From: Paenibacillus_E qinlingensis
GTDB taxonomy: Bacteria > Bacillota > Bacilli > Paenibacillales > NBRC-103111
Length of the DNA: 64,000 nt
NCBI RefSeq assembly: GCF_028746185.1
Contig: NZ_JAQIVH010000008.1
Location: 186,001-250,000 of the forward strand
Direction of reading: 5' to 3'
Shown here: one piece after another, positions 1 to 9,024 of the stretch
Position numbering within the stretch: the first letter of the stretch is position 1
How the letters are laid out: each line of letters opens with the position of its first letter
Program-made: the position numbers and the translations under genes
The notes under the pieces: generated by a model
Seen by the model: the letters and a program-made list of their open reading frames with translations, nothing else
What the model was told of the DNA's origin: nothing
Database searches by the model: none

Positions 1-2
1 TA

Positions 3-806
3 ATGATGTGCGGAGGGCTAGTGAAGACCTTTGTTTTGCACAATTCACCGATATGGGCACCCATGTTTCTGATGCTTTTACTGGCATTTTTAATCGCAAG
101 CAGCGGCATTGAAAATTTAGCCAGGTTAAGCTCAACTTTGGAGACGATTTTGATCGGCATCATGTTTACTTTTGTTCTAGCTATTGCTGTCATCACGCAA
201 TTCGATTCTTCCAACATTCTCCCCATGCTGGACAGCGACGTTCCTTCCTTTCTCAGGGCTGTCTTATTGGCAGGAGGAGGACATTCGGAAGTTATTTTAT
301 TCATGTTCATTATGGTTGAATCTTTGCATCAACCTCGGAAGCAATTTTCTTCCCTTACGATTGGTTTACTTCTATCGGTCGTTCTCATGCCGGGAGTTGC
401 ATCTTTTTTATTCTCAGCTGCTATTTCTCCAGAAGAGGCTTCCAGAATTTCCTTTGCTGGTGTCAATGTCGCTTTCTCAATAACGATAGGAAAATTCATT
501 CAAGGATTAGAAATTTTCATCTTTATTCCTTATGTGATCATCACCATATTAAAGTTATCCGGCAATTTCTATAGCAGCTGGGTAGCATCCGAAACCATCA
601 TAAACAAAAGCTCCAAGGTACTTATCATCCTCATTACGATAGCTACCTTTATATTCACATTGAGTATGCGCTCATTTAACCAAGCCTTCTACTATTACAT
701 GTTGGTCATTCAATATTGCGTATATCCATTCTACATCGTAGCTCTGGGTACCGTTTCTATTCTAATGATTGCACAAGGTAAAAAGGCGGTATTAAGGAAA
801 ACATGA
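3..806 (+). CDS. GerAB-type spore germination permease, 5' partial
   Basis: This is the C-terminal part (267 residues) of an integral-membrane subunit of a GerA-type germinant receptor, which senses nutrients in the spore inner membrane. Hydrophobic helices fill almost the whole length, with the G-I-E-N-L-A-R stretch near residue 36 typical of the family. Family members have about 360 residues, so roughly the first 100 lie before the window; the frame is open to the left edge and the first ATG is not a credible start. The stop codon overlaps the ATG of the next gene (ATGA), so the two are translationally coupled. A GerAA-like gene is expected upstream but cannot be seen. The family call rests on helix pattern and on the GerAC partner downstream. 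Confidence 0.88.
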   Translation: MMCGGLVKTFVLHNSPIWAPMFLMLLLAFLIASSGIENLARLSSTLETILIGIMFTFVLAIAVITQFDSSNILPMLDSDVPSFLRAVLLAGGGHSEVILFMFIMVESLHQPRKQFSSLTIGLLLSVVLMPGVASFLFSAAISPEEASRISFAGVNVAFSITIGKFIQGLEIFIFIPYVIITILKLSGNFYSSWVASETIINKSSKVLIILITIATFIFTLSMRSFNQAFYYYMLVIQYCVYPFYIVALGTVSILMIAQGKKAVLRKT

Positions 807-1951
807 CCTACTCGACATGGACACGACTCCTGCTAAGTATTGTCCTTCTAACTGCATGCACCGGGTGCTGGGATTACATGGAATATGAGAGCATGGCTTT
901 AGTGCGTGCAATCGGTATCGATATGGATAAGACAGGGAAGATTCTGTTGACTTATGAGATCATACAGACCCGCAAGAAAAATCAGGATGGAGGAAATGCC
1001 AGTCAGATTATCCAAGGAACAGGAAAAACATTGCCAGAAGCCTTCGATAACATCCAAACCATGGTGCCAGGAACCTGTTTCTTAGGCTATGCTACAACTG
1101 TCATTATCAGCGAAGGCGCGGCAAAACAACAATTGAAAAATATTTTGGATATTTTTTTTATTACACCAAGCATAAGAGAGTCAGTATTTATCGCCTTTAC
1201 AAAAGAGAAACCAGAACATATTCTGCGCATGTCCGAAGGAAAAACAGGGATCATGGTCGGAGAAGCGTTAGTGGATTATTTTAAGGTAACAACGCATGTA
1301 GGCCTCTCATTTCCAGTCAGGTTAAGAGAATTCAACAAAATGCTGATGGCAGAAGGCATTGAGCCTGTCGCCCCTTTAATTAGAATAAATGGAGATGGAA
1401 AACTCTATTTGTCGGATATGTTTGTATTTAAAGGCTTTAAACTGGCAGGTATACTGGATGGGAACGAAACAAAAGGCGTTGGACGAATAACCAATCAAAA
1501 AATACAGGAACTATCCGAAGTTACCATTACAGATCCCGATACAGGAACTCCTGCATCTGCTGTATTTCGACTTCAAGATAATTCAACAAAAATAAAAATC
1601 AAGACCGGCTCTGAGATACCCGAAGTGTTCATTTCAACAAAAGTCACCGCTACAATGGTCCAATTCGATGGTAACATTGGAGCCATAACGCAGGAAGTTC
1701 TCCAAGCATGTGAACGGAATCTGGAAGGAAACGTAAAAAAAGAACTCGAAGCTGCCATAACAAAAGCACAAAAAGAGAATTCCGACATTTTAAGAATAGG
1801 ACTCAATTTCTATCAACAGCATCGCAAAGAATGGAGACATACCTTTAAGCCAAAATGGGATGAAGTTTTTCCAGTAGTTCCCTTTCACATTAACGTAAAA
1901 ATAAAAATCCTCAATTCAGGAACGAAAGTTATTCCATTAAGTGAACAATAA
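803..1951 (+). CDS. GerAC-type germination receptor lipoprotein
   Basis: Lipoprotein subunit of a GerA-type germinant receptor, 382 residues, the usual family length. The N-terminus is a lipoprotein signal with two candidate cysteines (LTAC and CTGC, residues about 19-22) followed by W-D, as is typical of GerAC proteins (GCWD). The N-terminal domain includes the family-like G-I-D segment near residue 38, and the C-terminal domain runs from about 220 to 378. It starts inside the stop codon of the permease gene, so both belong to one operon. GerAC proteins are lipidated and sit on the outer face of the spore inner membrane. No T-rich terminator hairpin was seen directly after it. Confidence 0.93.
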   Translation: MTYSTWTRLLLSIVLLTACTGCWDYMEYESMALVRAIGIDMDKTGKILLTYEIIQTRKKNQDGGNASQIIQGTGKTLPEAFDNIQTMVPGTCFLGYATTVIISEGAAKQQLKNILDIFFITPSIRESVFIAFTKEKPEHILRMSEGKTGIMVGEALVDYFKVTTHVGLSFPVRLREFNKMLMAEGIEPVAPLIRINGDGKLYLSDMFVFKGFKLAGILDGNETKGVGRITNQKIQELSEVTITDPDTGTPASAVFRLQDNSTKIKIKTGSEIPEVFISTKVTATMVQFDGNIGAITQEVLQACERNLEGNVKKELEAAITKAQKENSDILRIGLNFYQQHRKEWRHTFKPKWDEVFPVVPFHINVKIKILNSGTKVIPLSEQ

Positions 1952-2144
1952 GAACATGAGTCCACTCCCGTTAAGACACTAGCTTAGTATGGATTTGGAT
2001 GTTACAATAAAACCATTCCACACACAATAAACGGCTACGCCGTCCCTTGAGGACGGAATCACAGTGTTTATGGAGAAATATAGACAAATTAGTATGTGAA
2101 ACATATAACATCTATATTTTTGAAAACAAGGGAGTTGCGGCGCG

Positions 2145-2732
2145 ATGTTATGGGACGATTTTATCAAAAGCGACTACCACGATTGGAGAGGCACTGGTCA
2201 GTCCGAAGACCGACTAGACAAGCCGGGATGGCTGGAACAATGGTTGGCTATCCACAATCTCCCCTTTCCTGGCTCTCCGTCGACGAAAGAATTGGATGAA
2301 CTGAAACGGTTGCGGGGGCACATGCGACGTATCGTTCAGAAGCTGACGGTGCGCGAGGTTGCGGACCCCGCCGATCTGGAAGGGCTGAATCGGGCACTGT
2401 CCGGCGGACCGATGTATCTGCGGATCACGGAATCGGATTCGAATTTCCGCCTAGAATCCATCCCTTTAGAAGCTGGCTGGTCCCGTATCGGAGCGGCGGT
2501 GGCGACTTCCTTCGGTCGCGTCCTTACCGATTGCGAGCCGTCTCGCTTGCGCATTTGCGAAAATTCAGATTGCCTAGCCGTCTACTATGACGAAACTCGA
2601 AACCGTTCCAAACGGTTCTGTGACGATAAATTGTGTGGCAACTTATTGAAAGTCCGGCGGTTCCGTGCACGCCAAAAAGCCGCCAAGACTGACGGCTCCT
2701 CGATACCCGAAGTATCCGATATCATTCAGTAA
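2145..2732 (+). CDS. CGNR zinc-finger (ABATE-type) putative transcription regulator
   Basis: 195-residue protein with an N-terminal ABATE-like region and a C-terminal CGNR zinc finger (about 138-182). The visible motif is C-x4-C-x12-R-x-K-R-F-C-x4-C-G-N, giving four cysteines to bind zinc, followed by a basic R/K-rich segment suited to DNA contact. Family members are thought to be stress or metabolic regulators, but the target here is unknown. The ATG at 2145 is preferred over one further upstream because GGAG at 2131-2134 lies 10 bases before it. It stands alone, in the same direction as the germination genes, and is followed by its own terminator. Confidence 0.82.
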   Translation: MLWDDFIKSDYHDWRGTGQSEDRLDKPGWLEQWLAIHNLPFPGSPSTKELDELKRLRGHMRRIVQKLTVREVADPADLEGLNRALSGGPMYLRITESDSNFRLESIPLEAGWSRIGAAVATSFGRVLTDCEPSRLRICENSDCLAVYYDETRNRSKRFCDDKLCGNLLKVRRFRARQKAAKTDGSSIPEVSDIIQ

Positions 2733-2752
2733 AGGCGACTCATGCACATTAT

Positions 2753-2798
2753 AAGATCGTTCTAACCAGCTGTGGCAGTGGTAGAGCGATCTTTTTTT
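2753..2798 (+). terminator. Rho-independent terminator after CGNR gene
   Basis: A 12-bp stem (AAGATCGTTCTA paired with TAGAGCGATCTT, one G-U pair) is followed by a run of T. It lies 20 bases after the CGNR stop codon. Confidence 0.85.
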
Positions 2799-2818
2799 CA
2801 GCTGGATATAGTAACAGG

Positions 2819-3931
2819 TTAGATTTTAGGTGCGAGTGTCACGTCGATATTCGTGAAATAGAGCGTCTGCAAACCCTCATAACCAGAATCCGTGCCGATA
2901 ATGACGTATACTTCACCAGCCGCGTTACTTTTCACTTGAAATGTCTGTTCAAAACTTTTCAACTGAAACCCGCTTTTCTCAGCGTCTGGTTTGGCAATGT
3001 TGCCAAGAAGAGCTACTTCTTTGCCATCGGTCGATTGGTTGCCTTTATCGATGTTTAGGCGATAGTAAGGCGTATTCTCGATAGTGTTGTCCTTGATGAC
3101 AGAAGGCTCTCTGCCAACAACGCCAGCTTTCACATATACCGCAGAAGCAGAACCGCCTCCGATCCCGAAGGAACTCTCAGCTTCATTCGTGGCCATGTCG
3201 AATCGTAATTTCACTTCGTACTCTGTATTTGGTTTCACCCCCGCGGTACTGTCCAGCTTTTTGGACATAAACATGAACAAGTCGTCACTGCGGTTCATTC
3301 CGCTTAGCAACATACCGTTTACTTCGGTGTCATCGCTTAGCTTAACCTTATCTACTTTAGTATTAATACGGTAATCCTCATTTTGATACGTGACAGGGAG
3401 ATCTGCGACGCCTGTTTGCCATCCTCCGTTATCCTTTTTGAAATCAAAGGTGAGGTGATTTTGCTGAGAGTCATTGGGAATCGCGATAGAAGCCGTACTA
3501 GTCGCGGAATCCCACAATGTAACTGCCCCCATTCTAGCTGTAAGTACCCTAAGCGGAGCAAAGGAAATATCATTCTTCAACACGACAGGTGTCGTCAGCA
3601 AGAATGGCTCGGAGTCGCCAATTGTACCGTGGGTTCTGTTCATCGTGAGCCGAATGACATTGTTGCCTTTAACGAGCTTCACTTGTTGCTGATTCCCGTC
3701 CCAACTGACATCCCAGCCTAGACTTTGGGCCATTTCGCGAACCGGTACCATCATGTTCCCCTCCTCCAAATATGGAGATGATGGGCTTGAAACCGCGGAA
3801 AGCGGGAAATTTTTAATAACAGTGTTACCCGATGTATGTTCATTGTCCATGGCTTCTACGGAAGAACCAAGTACGACAGATGCCAATAACACGGCTGCCA
3901 TAGCAGTGGATGCGATTGTTTTTTTCAACAT
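2819..3931 (-). CDS. Secreted copper-amine-oxidase N-terminal-domain (stalk) protein
   Basis: 370-residue exported protein. Residues 1 to about 27 form a Sec signal peptide ending near V-E-A. Residues about 55-155 match the copper amine oxidase N-terminal (stalk) domain common in Paenibacillus surface proteins, with the P-V-R-E-M-A-Q-S-L-G-W and A-P-L-R-V-L repeats. These domains are structural and no oxidase domain is present. The remainder (about 160-368) is a beta-rich region I do not recognise. The start has only a weak, distant GAGAGG site, so translation may be low. It is monocistronic and diverges from the AraC gene on its right; a functional link is possible but unproven. Confidence 0.75.
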   Translation of the reverse strand: MLKKTIASTAMAAVLLASVVLGSSVEAMDNEHTSGNTVIKNFPLSAVSSPSSPYLEEGNMMVPVREMAQSLGWDVSWDGNQQQVKLVKGNNVIRLTMNRTHGTIGDSEPFLLTTPVVLKNDISFAPLRVLTARMGAVTLWDSATSTASIAIPNDSQQNHLTFDFKKDNGGWQTGVADLPVTYQNEDYRINTKVDKVKLSDDTEVNGMLLSGMNRSDDLFMFMSKKLDSTAGVKPNTEYEVKLRFDMATNEAESSFGIGGGSASAVYVKAGVVGREPSVIKDNTIENTPYYRLNIDKGNQSTDGKEVALLGNIAKPDAEKSGFQLKSFEQTFQVKSNAAGEVYVIIGTDSGYEGLQTLYFTNIDVTLAPKI

Positions 3932-4281
3932 TGTTATTCAACCAGCCTCTCTAAGATGTATTCGATATCTTTAACGCAAGTCATTCGAAAATGGTTGCAG
4001 CGGCTCAGTTGCTGTGCAGCGTGTCCGTACAGCTTCACCTAGGTGCGCATCTCACATACGAAAACAATCGTCACCTTCTGAATACTCTTTACTAACAAAA
4101 ACCGTTCCACTGCATCGCTCCAATAAGCGTTATGCAATGAAACGGCTTGTACCGCACTCCCTCTATATCCAATCAAAAGGAGAAGATACCTCCCGCGCAG
4201 ATATTCGGATATACAGCTGTTTTCCTTTTCGCGAAAAAGTTATACTAGTTCATATGAATCTCCGATGGGAGTGATCCAACC
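3932..4281. other. Divergent intergenic region between stalk protein and AraC regulator
   Basis: This 350-bp gap separates two divergently transcribed genes and must hold both promoters. A TATACT hexamer near 4240 could be the -10 of the AraC gene, but no good -35 stands in front of it. I see no convincing gene, repeat or operator here. Confidence 0.5.
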
Positions 4282-5109
4282 TTGCAGTACGAGCGTTTGC
4301 CCCTATCTTCCGGCTACACTATTCAAGAGAAATTCGCCCAATTCACCGACCATGAATTACACATGCATGATGCACTTGAGGTCAGCATTGCGCTGGATCA
4401 AGGGATGAAATATAAGATTGGAGATGCCTGCTATAATGCAGGTCCAGGGGATATCTTCCTGCTGCGCCCCTTTGAGCCGCATTGGAATCTAATCCAAGAA
4501 GAGGGACAGCCTAGTCGTTGGATCATGCTGCTTTTCTCTCCTTCATTCGTCGGGCTCATGCCCCGAGGTTCCAGCTTGCTTACACCCTTTTACATGACGA
4601 ATACCTCACCACTCATTCCTGCGGATACGGTCTACGCTCAAGCGGTGAAACGATTGGCCCTTGAAGCTCTCGAGGAGGGGAAGCAATCACTACCAGGCTG
4701 GGAACTTCAGCAACAAACCTTGATGATCCAAATGCTAGTTCATATGCAGAGATACTATATGACGTATAATCGCGATCAACAACAAGAAGAATCCTACTCG
4801 CAGGGCATTATCCAAGCTATCGAATATCTCATGACGCATTGGGCCGAGGAAATCGATATGGACGATGTGATTGAACAATCACACCTAAGGAGAACATGGT
4901 TCTACACCAAATTCAGGGAAGTGACAGGCTTAACTCCGAATGAATTTATCGTTCGGTTACGGCTTCAGTATGCCGGACATATGCTGCAATCCACATTGAA
5001 ATCCATTACAGACATCGCCTTAACTTGTGGCTTCGGGTCAGCGAGTTATTTTAATAAAGTGTTCAAAGAGTTCCATCACATGACGCCAAGAGAATACCGC
5101 AAGCGTTGA
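4282..5109 (+). CDS. AraC-family regulator with cupin sensor domain
   Basis: 275-residue transcription factor. The N-terminal half (about 20-150) is an AraC-type cupin ligand-binding domain, with H-M-H-D near residue 28 and P-G-D-I-F-L-L near 52. The C-terminal 100 residues carry two helix-turn-helix motifs ending in the family signature S-Y-F-N-K-V-F-K-E-F. The start is a TTG with GGGAGTG at 4267-4273, 8 bases upstream; the first in-frame ATG would remove part of the cupin. It converges on the PhyH gene, whose stop lies 18 bases away. Such regulators usually bind a sugar or small metabolite; the ligand is not predictable. Confidence 0.9.
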   Translation: MQYERLPLSSGYTIQEKFAQFTDHELHMHDALEVSIALDQGMKYKIGDACYNAGPGDIFLLRPFEPHWNLIQEEGQPSRWIMLLFSPSFVGLMPRGSSLLTPFYMTNTSPLIPADTVYAQAVKRLALEALEEGKQSLPGWELQQQTLMIQMLVHMQRYYMTYNRDQQQEESYSQGIIQAIEYLMTHWAEEIDMDDVIEQSHLRRTWFYTKFREVTGLTPNEFIVRLRLQYAGHMLQSTLKSITDIALTCGFGSASYFNKVFKEFHHMTPREYRKR

Positions 5110-5127
5110 ACCCTCGCCCCCTACAGA

Positions 5128-5832
5128 CTAGCGTTGGTAACCTGACAACTGCACGCGGTCTTCCAACAACTTGCCCGTCTTCGCATAACGGCAGTTCGCC
5201 GCTCCAACTTGAAAAGCATAGGCTCTTCTTGGCTTATCTGTATGGTTCATTTTACTATGATGAAGTGTTTCGCGATGGAAAAATACGGCATCCCCCGGTG
5301 CCATAGGATCGCATGGCGCTCCATTAGCCGGCTCAGCTGCTCGCTTATGCCCCTCCTCTGTATTCAAATTCGGTTGCCGGCCCAGTAGATGAGAGCCAGG
5401 TGCTAGCCAAAGTCCCGCATTTTCTTGCGTGATCGAATCAAGTGCAATAAAACCGTTCAGCATATGTCCAAGAATGTGCGTATATTGATTATCCTGATGC
5501 CACTCCAGTCCCTTCCCTTGCGGGTCCACGACAGCGTACATCCCCATCCATAGCTTGACGTCATCGCCCAGAATCCGTTCAAACACACGAACGACATCCT
5601 GATTCGTCAGAAAACTTGTTGTTTCAGGATAAGCAGCTTTTTCACTGGCGATATCGATAATCGCATGACTTTTCCATTGCCCATTACCTTGCGTATTCGC
5701 GAACGCGGCATTCTCATGGTTAATCGCATCCACAGTCTCCGCAGTTATAAACCCTGGCGCGTAGAAATATCCCTCTCGATAAAACTGGTTAATCATTTCC
5801 TCTGTTAATTGAAAGTTCGTAACTTGTGACAT
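5128..5832 (-). CDS. PhyH-family Fe(II)/2-oxoglutarate dioxygenase
   Basis: 234-residue non-haem iron oxygenase of the phytanoyl-CoA dioxygenase family. The metal triad is visible: H-x-D at about 112-114 (W-H-Q-D) and a distal H near 191 in L-H-H-S, with the 2-oxoglutarate-binding R shortly after (K-P-R-R). No signal peptide, so cytosolic. The ATG at 5832 is chosen because GAGGAGG (5841-5847) lies 8 bases upstream; an in-frame TTG at 5856 would place that site inside the gene. The substrate cannot be predicted: PhyH enzymes hydroxylate lipids, amino acids and other small molecules. It is convergent with the AraC gene. A second, longer PhyH protein is found at 45927-46844. Confidence 0.87.
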   Translation of the reverse strand: MSQVTNFQLTEEMINQFYREGYFYAPGFITAETVDAINHENAAFANTQGNGQWKSHAIIDIASEKAAYPETTSFLTNQDVVRVFERILGDDVKLWMGMYAVVDPQGKGLEWHQDNQYTHILGHMLNGFIALDSITQENAGLWLAPGSHLLGRQPNLNTEEGHKRAAEPANGAPCDPMAPGDAVFFHRETLHHSKMNHTDKPRRAYAFQVGAANCRYAKTGKLLEDRVQLSGYQR

Positions 5833-6169
5833 CGCGACAGCCTCCTCATTATCCAATGATTACTTCCCTTTCATCGTACTGAATTCAGAGTGAATTTTCT
5901 TGCACTTACAAACGTGAAAACTAGCAAATTTGTTCAGTGTAACTATGTACTGTGAAGGATTCGTAAGGTCGTATGGCATACTGTTAGCGGAATTTAGGTA
6001 CACGAAGATTGGTTATACGGCGGCAAGGAGGATGGGGCTGAGTTGATGGGGTGCTGGAGTGCTGGAGTGCTGAGGAGCGGATTTGATATGGGGGTGAGGT
6101 GATGAGGTGATGAATTGCTAAGTTGATGAATTAGTGGGTTGATTGGCTCTGAAGCCTCACAACTATCAT

Positions 6170-6354
6170 TAACTGGAAAATATACAGTTATTAATAGGAA
6201 ATTCGCCCAATATCTGAATTTAACTGGAAAACCTGTAGTTAATTACTCCTGATTTGCTCAAATTGGACAAAATGGTTAAAATCAACTGTATTTTTTCCAT
6301 CTATTCTTCATGGGATCGGAAATTTCAACAATTTAACTACAGAAAATCCTTCTA
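6170..6354. repeat. Composite palindrome repeat, copy A (four 21-bp units)
   Basis: Four 21-bp units at 6170-6190, 6221-6241, 6283-6303 and 6334-6354, separated by 30, 41 and 30 bases. Each is an imperfect palindrome with 6-base arms: TAACTG/CAGTTA, TAACTG/TAGTTA, CAACTG/CATCTA and a decayed TAACTA/TTCTA. The A-rich centre (GGAAAA) points right in the first two units and is reversed in the third, giving the whole element rough dyad symmetry. Copies with the same spacing occur at 17656-17842 and 27452-27585. Confidence 0.85.
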
Positions 6355-6369
6355 TTTTCCAGGAATGCT

Positions 6370-6610
6370 CATTCACTGCTACTATTTCCCTACAATTTCA
6401 CTACTCTTACTCTACTCTTACTACATTCCTTCTCCTTCCTCGCCCCTCTCCTGCACCTTTCTTTCTAAATTCCTGCTACTCTCCTACTCCTTCATACTAA
6501 TCTCCTGCTATCTCCTACTCCTTTCATTCTACTTTCCAGCTACCTTCCCGCTCTTCTTCTGCTCTGCTCCCCTCCCCGATTCTACTCTTCTGCTCTTCTC
6601 CACTTTCCAC
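6370..6610. repeat. Pyrimidine-rich low-complexity tract
   Basis: About 240 bases almost free of G on this strand. It contains degenerate direct repeats built around TCCTGCTA and CTCCTACTCCTT, notably a roughly 34-base near-duplication around 6470-6535. It begins 15 bases after the composite repeat. No gene is supported here. Confidence 0.7.
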
Positions 6611-6681
6611 GACGCTGTACCTAACAACCTGCGGCGCTTCATCAAGCCTAGTTCATTTTAGGAAGAATCATGGATTGCTCG

Positions 6682-6718
6682 AAAAAAGGGATGGAGCAAA
6701 TAACTGCCCGATCCCTTT
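6682..6718 (-). terminator. Terminator after GH27-like gene
   Basis: On the minus strand AAAGGGAT pairs with ATCCCTTT and is followed by more T. It lies 10 bases past the stop codon of the GH27-like gene. Confidence 0.8.
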
Positions 6719-6727
6719 CGCTTTCGT

Positions 6728-9001
6728 TTATGGAACCAATACAATATCATCCATTTGCAAAGAGGCGTTTACTGGTGCATTCAAATAAAAACCGATATCC
6801 AATTGCCCATTGCTCACCGTCACAGTTTGTGAAATCGTCTGATAAGAACTGTTCACTGAGATGTTCACATTCAACTGTGATCCACCATAATTACTTAGCT
6901 CCATTCTCGCTGTTGTCGGTGTGGTACTGCTTTGTAATTTGACCGCTGCACGTACCGTGTAAGTGCCATTAGGAACGGAGATGAGTTGATGAACGCTTTG
7001 TTGATAGGCGGAGGTGCCATTATAAAAATACATTTTTTGTGTACCGGAATTTACATCGCTGCCATCAACGCCGTAGGACGCCACTTGACCTGTTGGGTGC
7101 CATTCTATCCATTTCCAATCCGATCCACTTTCAAATCCACCGTTAATCACAGGATTCCGATTATTTAATTCAAGATAATCCAGGTTAAATGCGCCTGTAT
7201 CGCTTGAACCACGCGTCATCGTGATCAAGTTTAACCCTTTGTTTAACGTCACGGTTTTATTGACAGTTCCCCATGTATCCCAATTCGTAAGGGTTGGAAG
7301 CGAGAACGTACCTGTCGAGATCTGCGTATTGTTGATATCGGTTACCTTGAAACTTCCCGTACTCGCACTACCAGTTGCATTGGCATAACGAATGCCCATG
7401 GTGTACGTCCCCGTCTGCTCCGCCTGAACGCCAATCACCACATTGGCGCCTGGATAACTGCCACTAAATTGATCAACAAAACCCATCCCTGAACGACTCG
7501 TATGATCATTATTGAAATGAGCACCCCCACGGTAAGTGCCAACTTCAGCCTCATACCGGTTGGTAAATAAGCTGGAAGCATTCGGACGAATCCGTATCAT
7601 CGATACGTCATGGGGGTTCAGCGTCACACTGTGACTGGTTTTGGAACCAAGATCCGTATGATTCCAAATATCACGCACTTGTCCGCCACTCGCGAGTCCC
7701 AAACTACTCGCAAAATCAATGGATTTGGTCACTGCTGAATCCGAACGGTTGAATAACGCGACGATCCAATCGCCATTCGCCGTTTGCCCAAGCCAGCGCT
7801 CAGAATCGCGGCTTCCCGTGTCGGGCTGCCCGCTAACGGATGGCTCAAACGGGTTCCCATTGTTGAATACTGGCTTTCCAACGAACCCTTCCTTTTTCAA
7901 AGCAAGAATTTCCTTGTTCGTGTAATAAGATAAGTTCGTCCCGATCGTATCATACTGATCTGCCGCTGCAAGTGGCGAGCCTGCCATCGTAAATAACGAT
8001 ACGACGCTTCTCTTCTCATTATCCGCATAAGTGCCGCTAAAGGTGCTGAATCGCAAGAAGTCTCCGTCTAATGTCAGTCCACCTCGACCTGCGATGTCAG
8101 CAAATGCCGTAAACCCTTGGAACGGATTGGCCCATTGGCTAAAGCCAGAATTCCAAGTTTGACGCTCATCTCCGAAACTCCCACGATTAAGCCACGTCCA
8201 ACCACCATTGGCTGTATCCGTATCAATCCGCATCAAGTCGCCGTATTTCAGCTCATTGCTGGCATGATTGAACGAGTTTGGCATCACCAAGCTAAGCTCC
8301 ATATTATCTCCGGCTGCTTCATGCATCCACTGCAGGGCAGTCGCGTAATTCGTCGTTCCGAACGAAGGCGATCCAACCGGTGCCCCCGCAGCAGCACCTG
8401 ATTCGTACCACGACAAGAAATCAATACGCAGGAAGCGGATCCCCATATTTTTAAAATAGTTCACATAGCCTTGGATATATTCTTTCGCTCCTGTTTTGGT
8501 TACATCAACCCAACCGCTAGACGCGATACTGGATAAGGCGATGTTGGTTCCTACAACCTTTTTGTTCGGATCCGCTGCAGCATTGCCCTCGATCCAGAGT
8601 GGGTTATAGTACACACCCATGTCCAACCCTTTGGTGCTCGCATAGTTCACCCAATAGGCCCAATCATGGGACCACGCATCATTATATTTGAGCAAATAAC
8701 CGTTCGCATTGGTCTGCGTAGCACCATAAATCCAGCCATCGGTCGTTACCATGTTATAACCATGAGGAAGCAAGGTACTGGACACCCAATCAATGTTATC
8801 CTTCCATCTCGTTTCGGAAATAGGTGCATCATTGACAAACGAATTTTCATAAGCCGTCCAATACAGCGGGTAAAGTGAGGTCCCTTTTCGCGTACTCAAA
8901 CTGTCCCTCGCATACGCCCCATTCGGCAGCAGCATACCGATGATCGCAATCATAACACCTAACACAAACGTTACCTTCCATGCCCTCATGCCAAGTTTCA
9001 T
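6728..9001 (-). CDS. Secreted GH27-like (alpha-galactosidase/isomaltodextranase-type) glycosidase with two binding modules
   Basis: 757-residue exported enzyme. Signal peptide 1-31 (ends A-Y-A). The catalytic barrel (about 40-400) resembles glycoside hydrolase family 27: F-L-R-I-D places a nucleophile candidate at D194, and M-R-I-D-T-D gives acid/base candidates at D260/D262. A beta domain follows to about 475. Residues about 480-610 form a CBM6/35-like module beginning Y-E-A-E, and 613-757 a second beta-sandwich, CBM4/9-like module. Family 27 enzymes cleave alpha-galactosides or isomalto-oligosaccharides; which one cannot be told here. It is the last gene of cassette I, 23 bases after the GH13 gene. 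ATG 9001 has GGGAGG about 10 bases upstream. Confidence 0.8.
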   Translation of the reverse strand: MKLGMRAWKVTFVLGVMIAIIGMLLPNGAYARDSLSTRKGTSLYPLYWTAYENSFVNDAPISETRWKDNIDWVSSTLLPHGYNMVTTDGWIYGATQTNANGYLLKYNDAWSHDWAYWVNYASTKGLDMGVYYNPLWIEGNAAADPNKKVVGTNIALSSIASSGWVDVTKTGAKEYIQGYVNYFKNMGIRFLRIDFLSWYESGAAAGAPVGSPSFGTTNYATALQWMHEAAGDNMELSLVMPNSFNHASNELKYGDLMRIDTDTANGGWTWLNRGSFGDERQTWNSGFSQWANPFQGFTAFADIAGRGGLTLDGDFLRFSTFSGTYADNEKRSVVSLFTMAGSPLAAADQYDTIGTNLSYYTNKEILALKKEGFVGKPVFNNGNPFEPSVSGQPDTGSRDSERWLGQTANGDWIVALFNRSDSAVTKSIDFASSLGLASGGQVRDIWNHTDLGSKTSHSVTLNPHDVSMIRIRPNASSLFTNRYEAEVGTYRGGAHFNNDHTSRSGMGFVDQFSGSYPGANVVIGVQAEQTGTYTMGIRYANATGSASTGSFKVTDINNTQISTGTFSLPTLTNWDTWGTVNKTVTLNKGLNLITMTRGSSDTGAFNLDYLELNNRNPVINGGFESGSDWKWIEWHPTGQVASYGVDGSDVNSGTQKMYFYNGTSAYQQSVHQLISVPNGTYTVRAAVKLQSSTTPTTARMELSNYGGSQLNVNISVNSSYQTISQTVTVSNGQLDIGFYLNAPVNASLQMDDIVLVP

Positions 9002-9024
9002 TAATTTAATTCCCTCCCTAACGA

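Larger units (their letters stand above)
5833..6727. other. Long intergenic region with repeat, GT-rich and pyrimidine-rich tracts
   Basis: About 900 bp without a credible gene. In order it holds a G/T-rich low-complexity stretch (about 6040-6160) with short direct repeats such as GGAGTGCT and GAGGTGAT, the composite palindrome repeat (6170-6354), a strongly pyrimidine-rich tract (about 6370-6610), and the terminator of the GH27-like gene. A Ser/Leu/Tyr/Phe-rich open frame across the pyrimidine tract is judged a by-product of base composition. Confidence 0.7.

Noticed and set aside
2039..2057. Short hairpin CCGTCC/GGACGG after the GerAC gene
   Set aside because: Only six base pairs and no T run, so not supported as a terminator.
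4014..4274. 86-codon open frame upstream of the AraC gene
   Set aside because: No ribosome site, no recognisable protein features, and it occupies the divergent promoter region.
6170..6354. Repeat-spacer pattern resembling a short CRISPR array
   Set aside because: Units are variable palindromes, the middle spacer is longer, units change direction, only three or four occur, and no cas genes are near.
6254..6661. Open reading frame of 135 codons on the plus strand across the pyrimidine-rich tract
   Set aside because: Its composition (Ser, Leu, Tyr, Phe, Pro) is what any pyrimidine-rich DNA encodes; it has no ribosome site, and its start overlaps the composite repeat.
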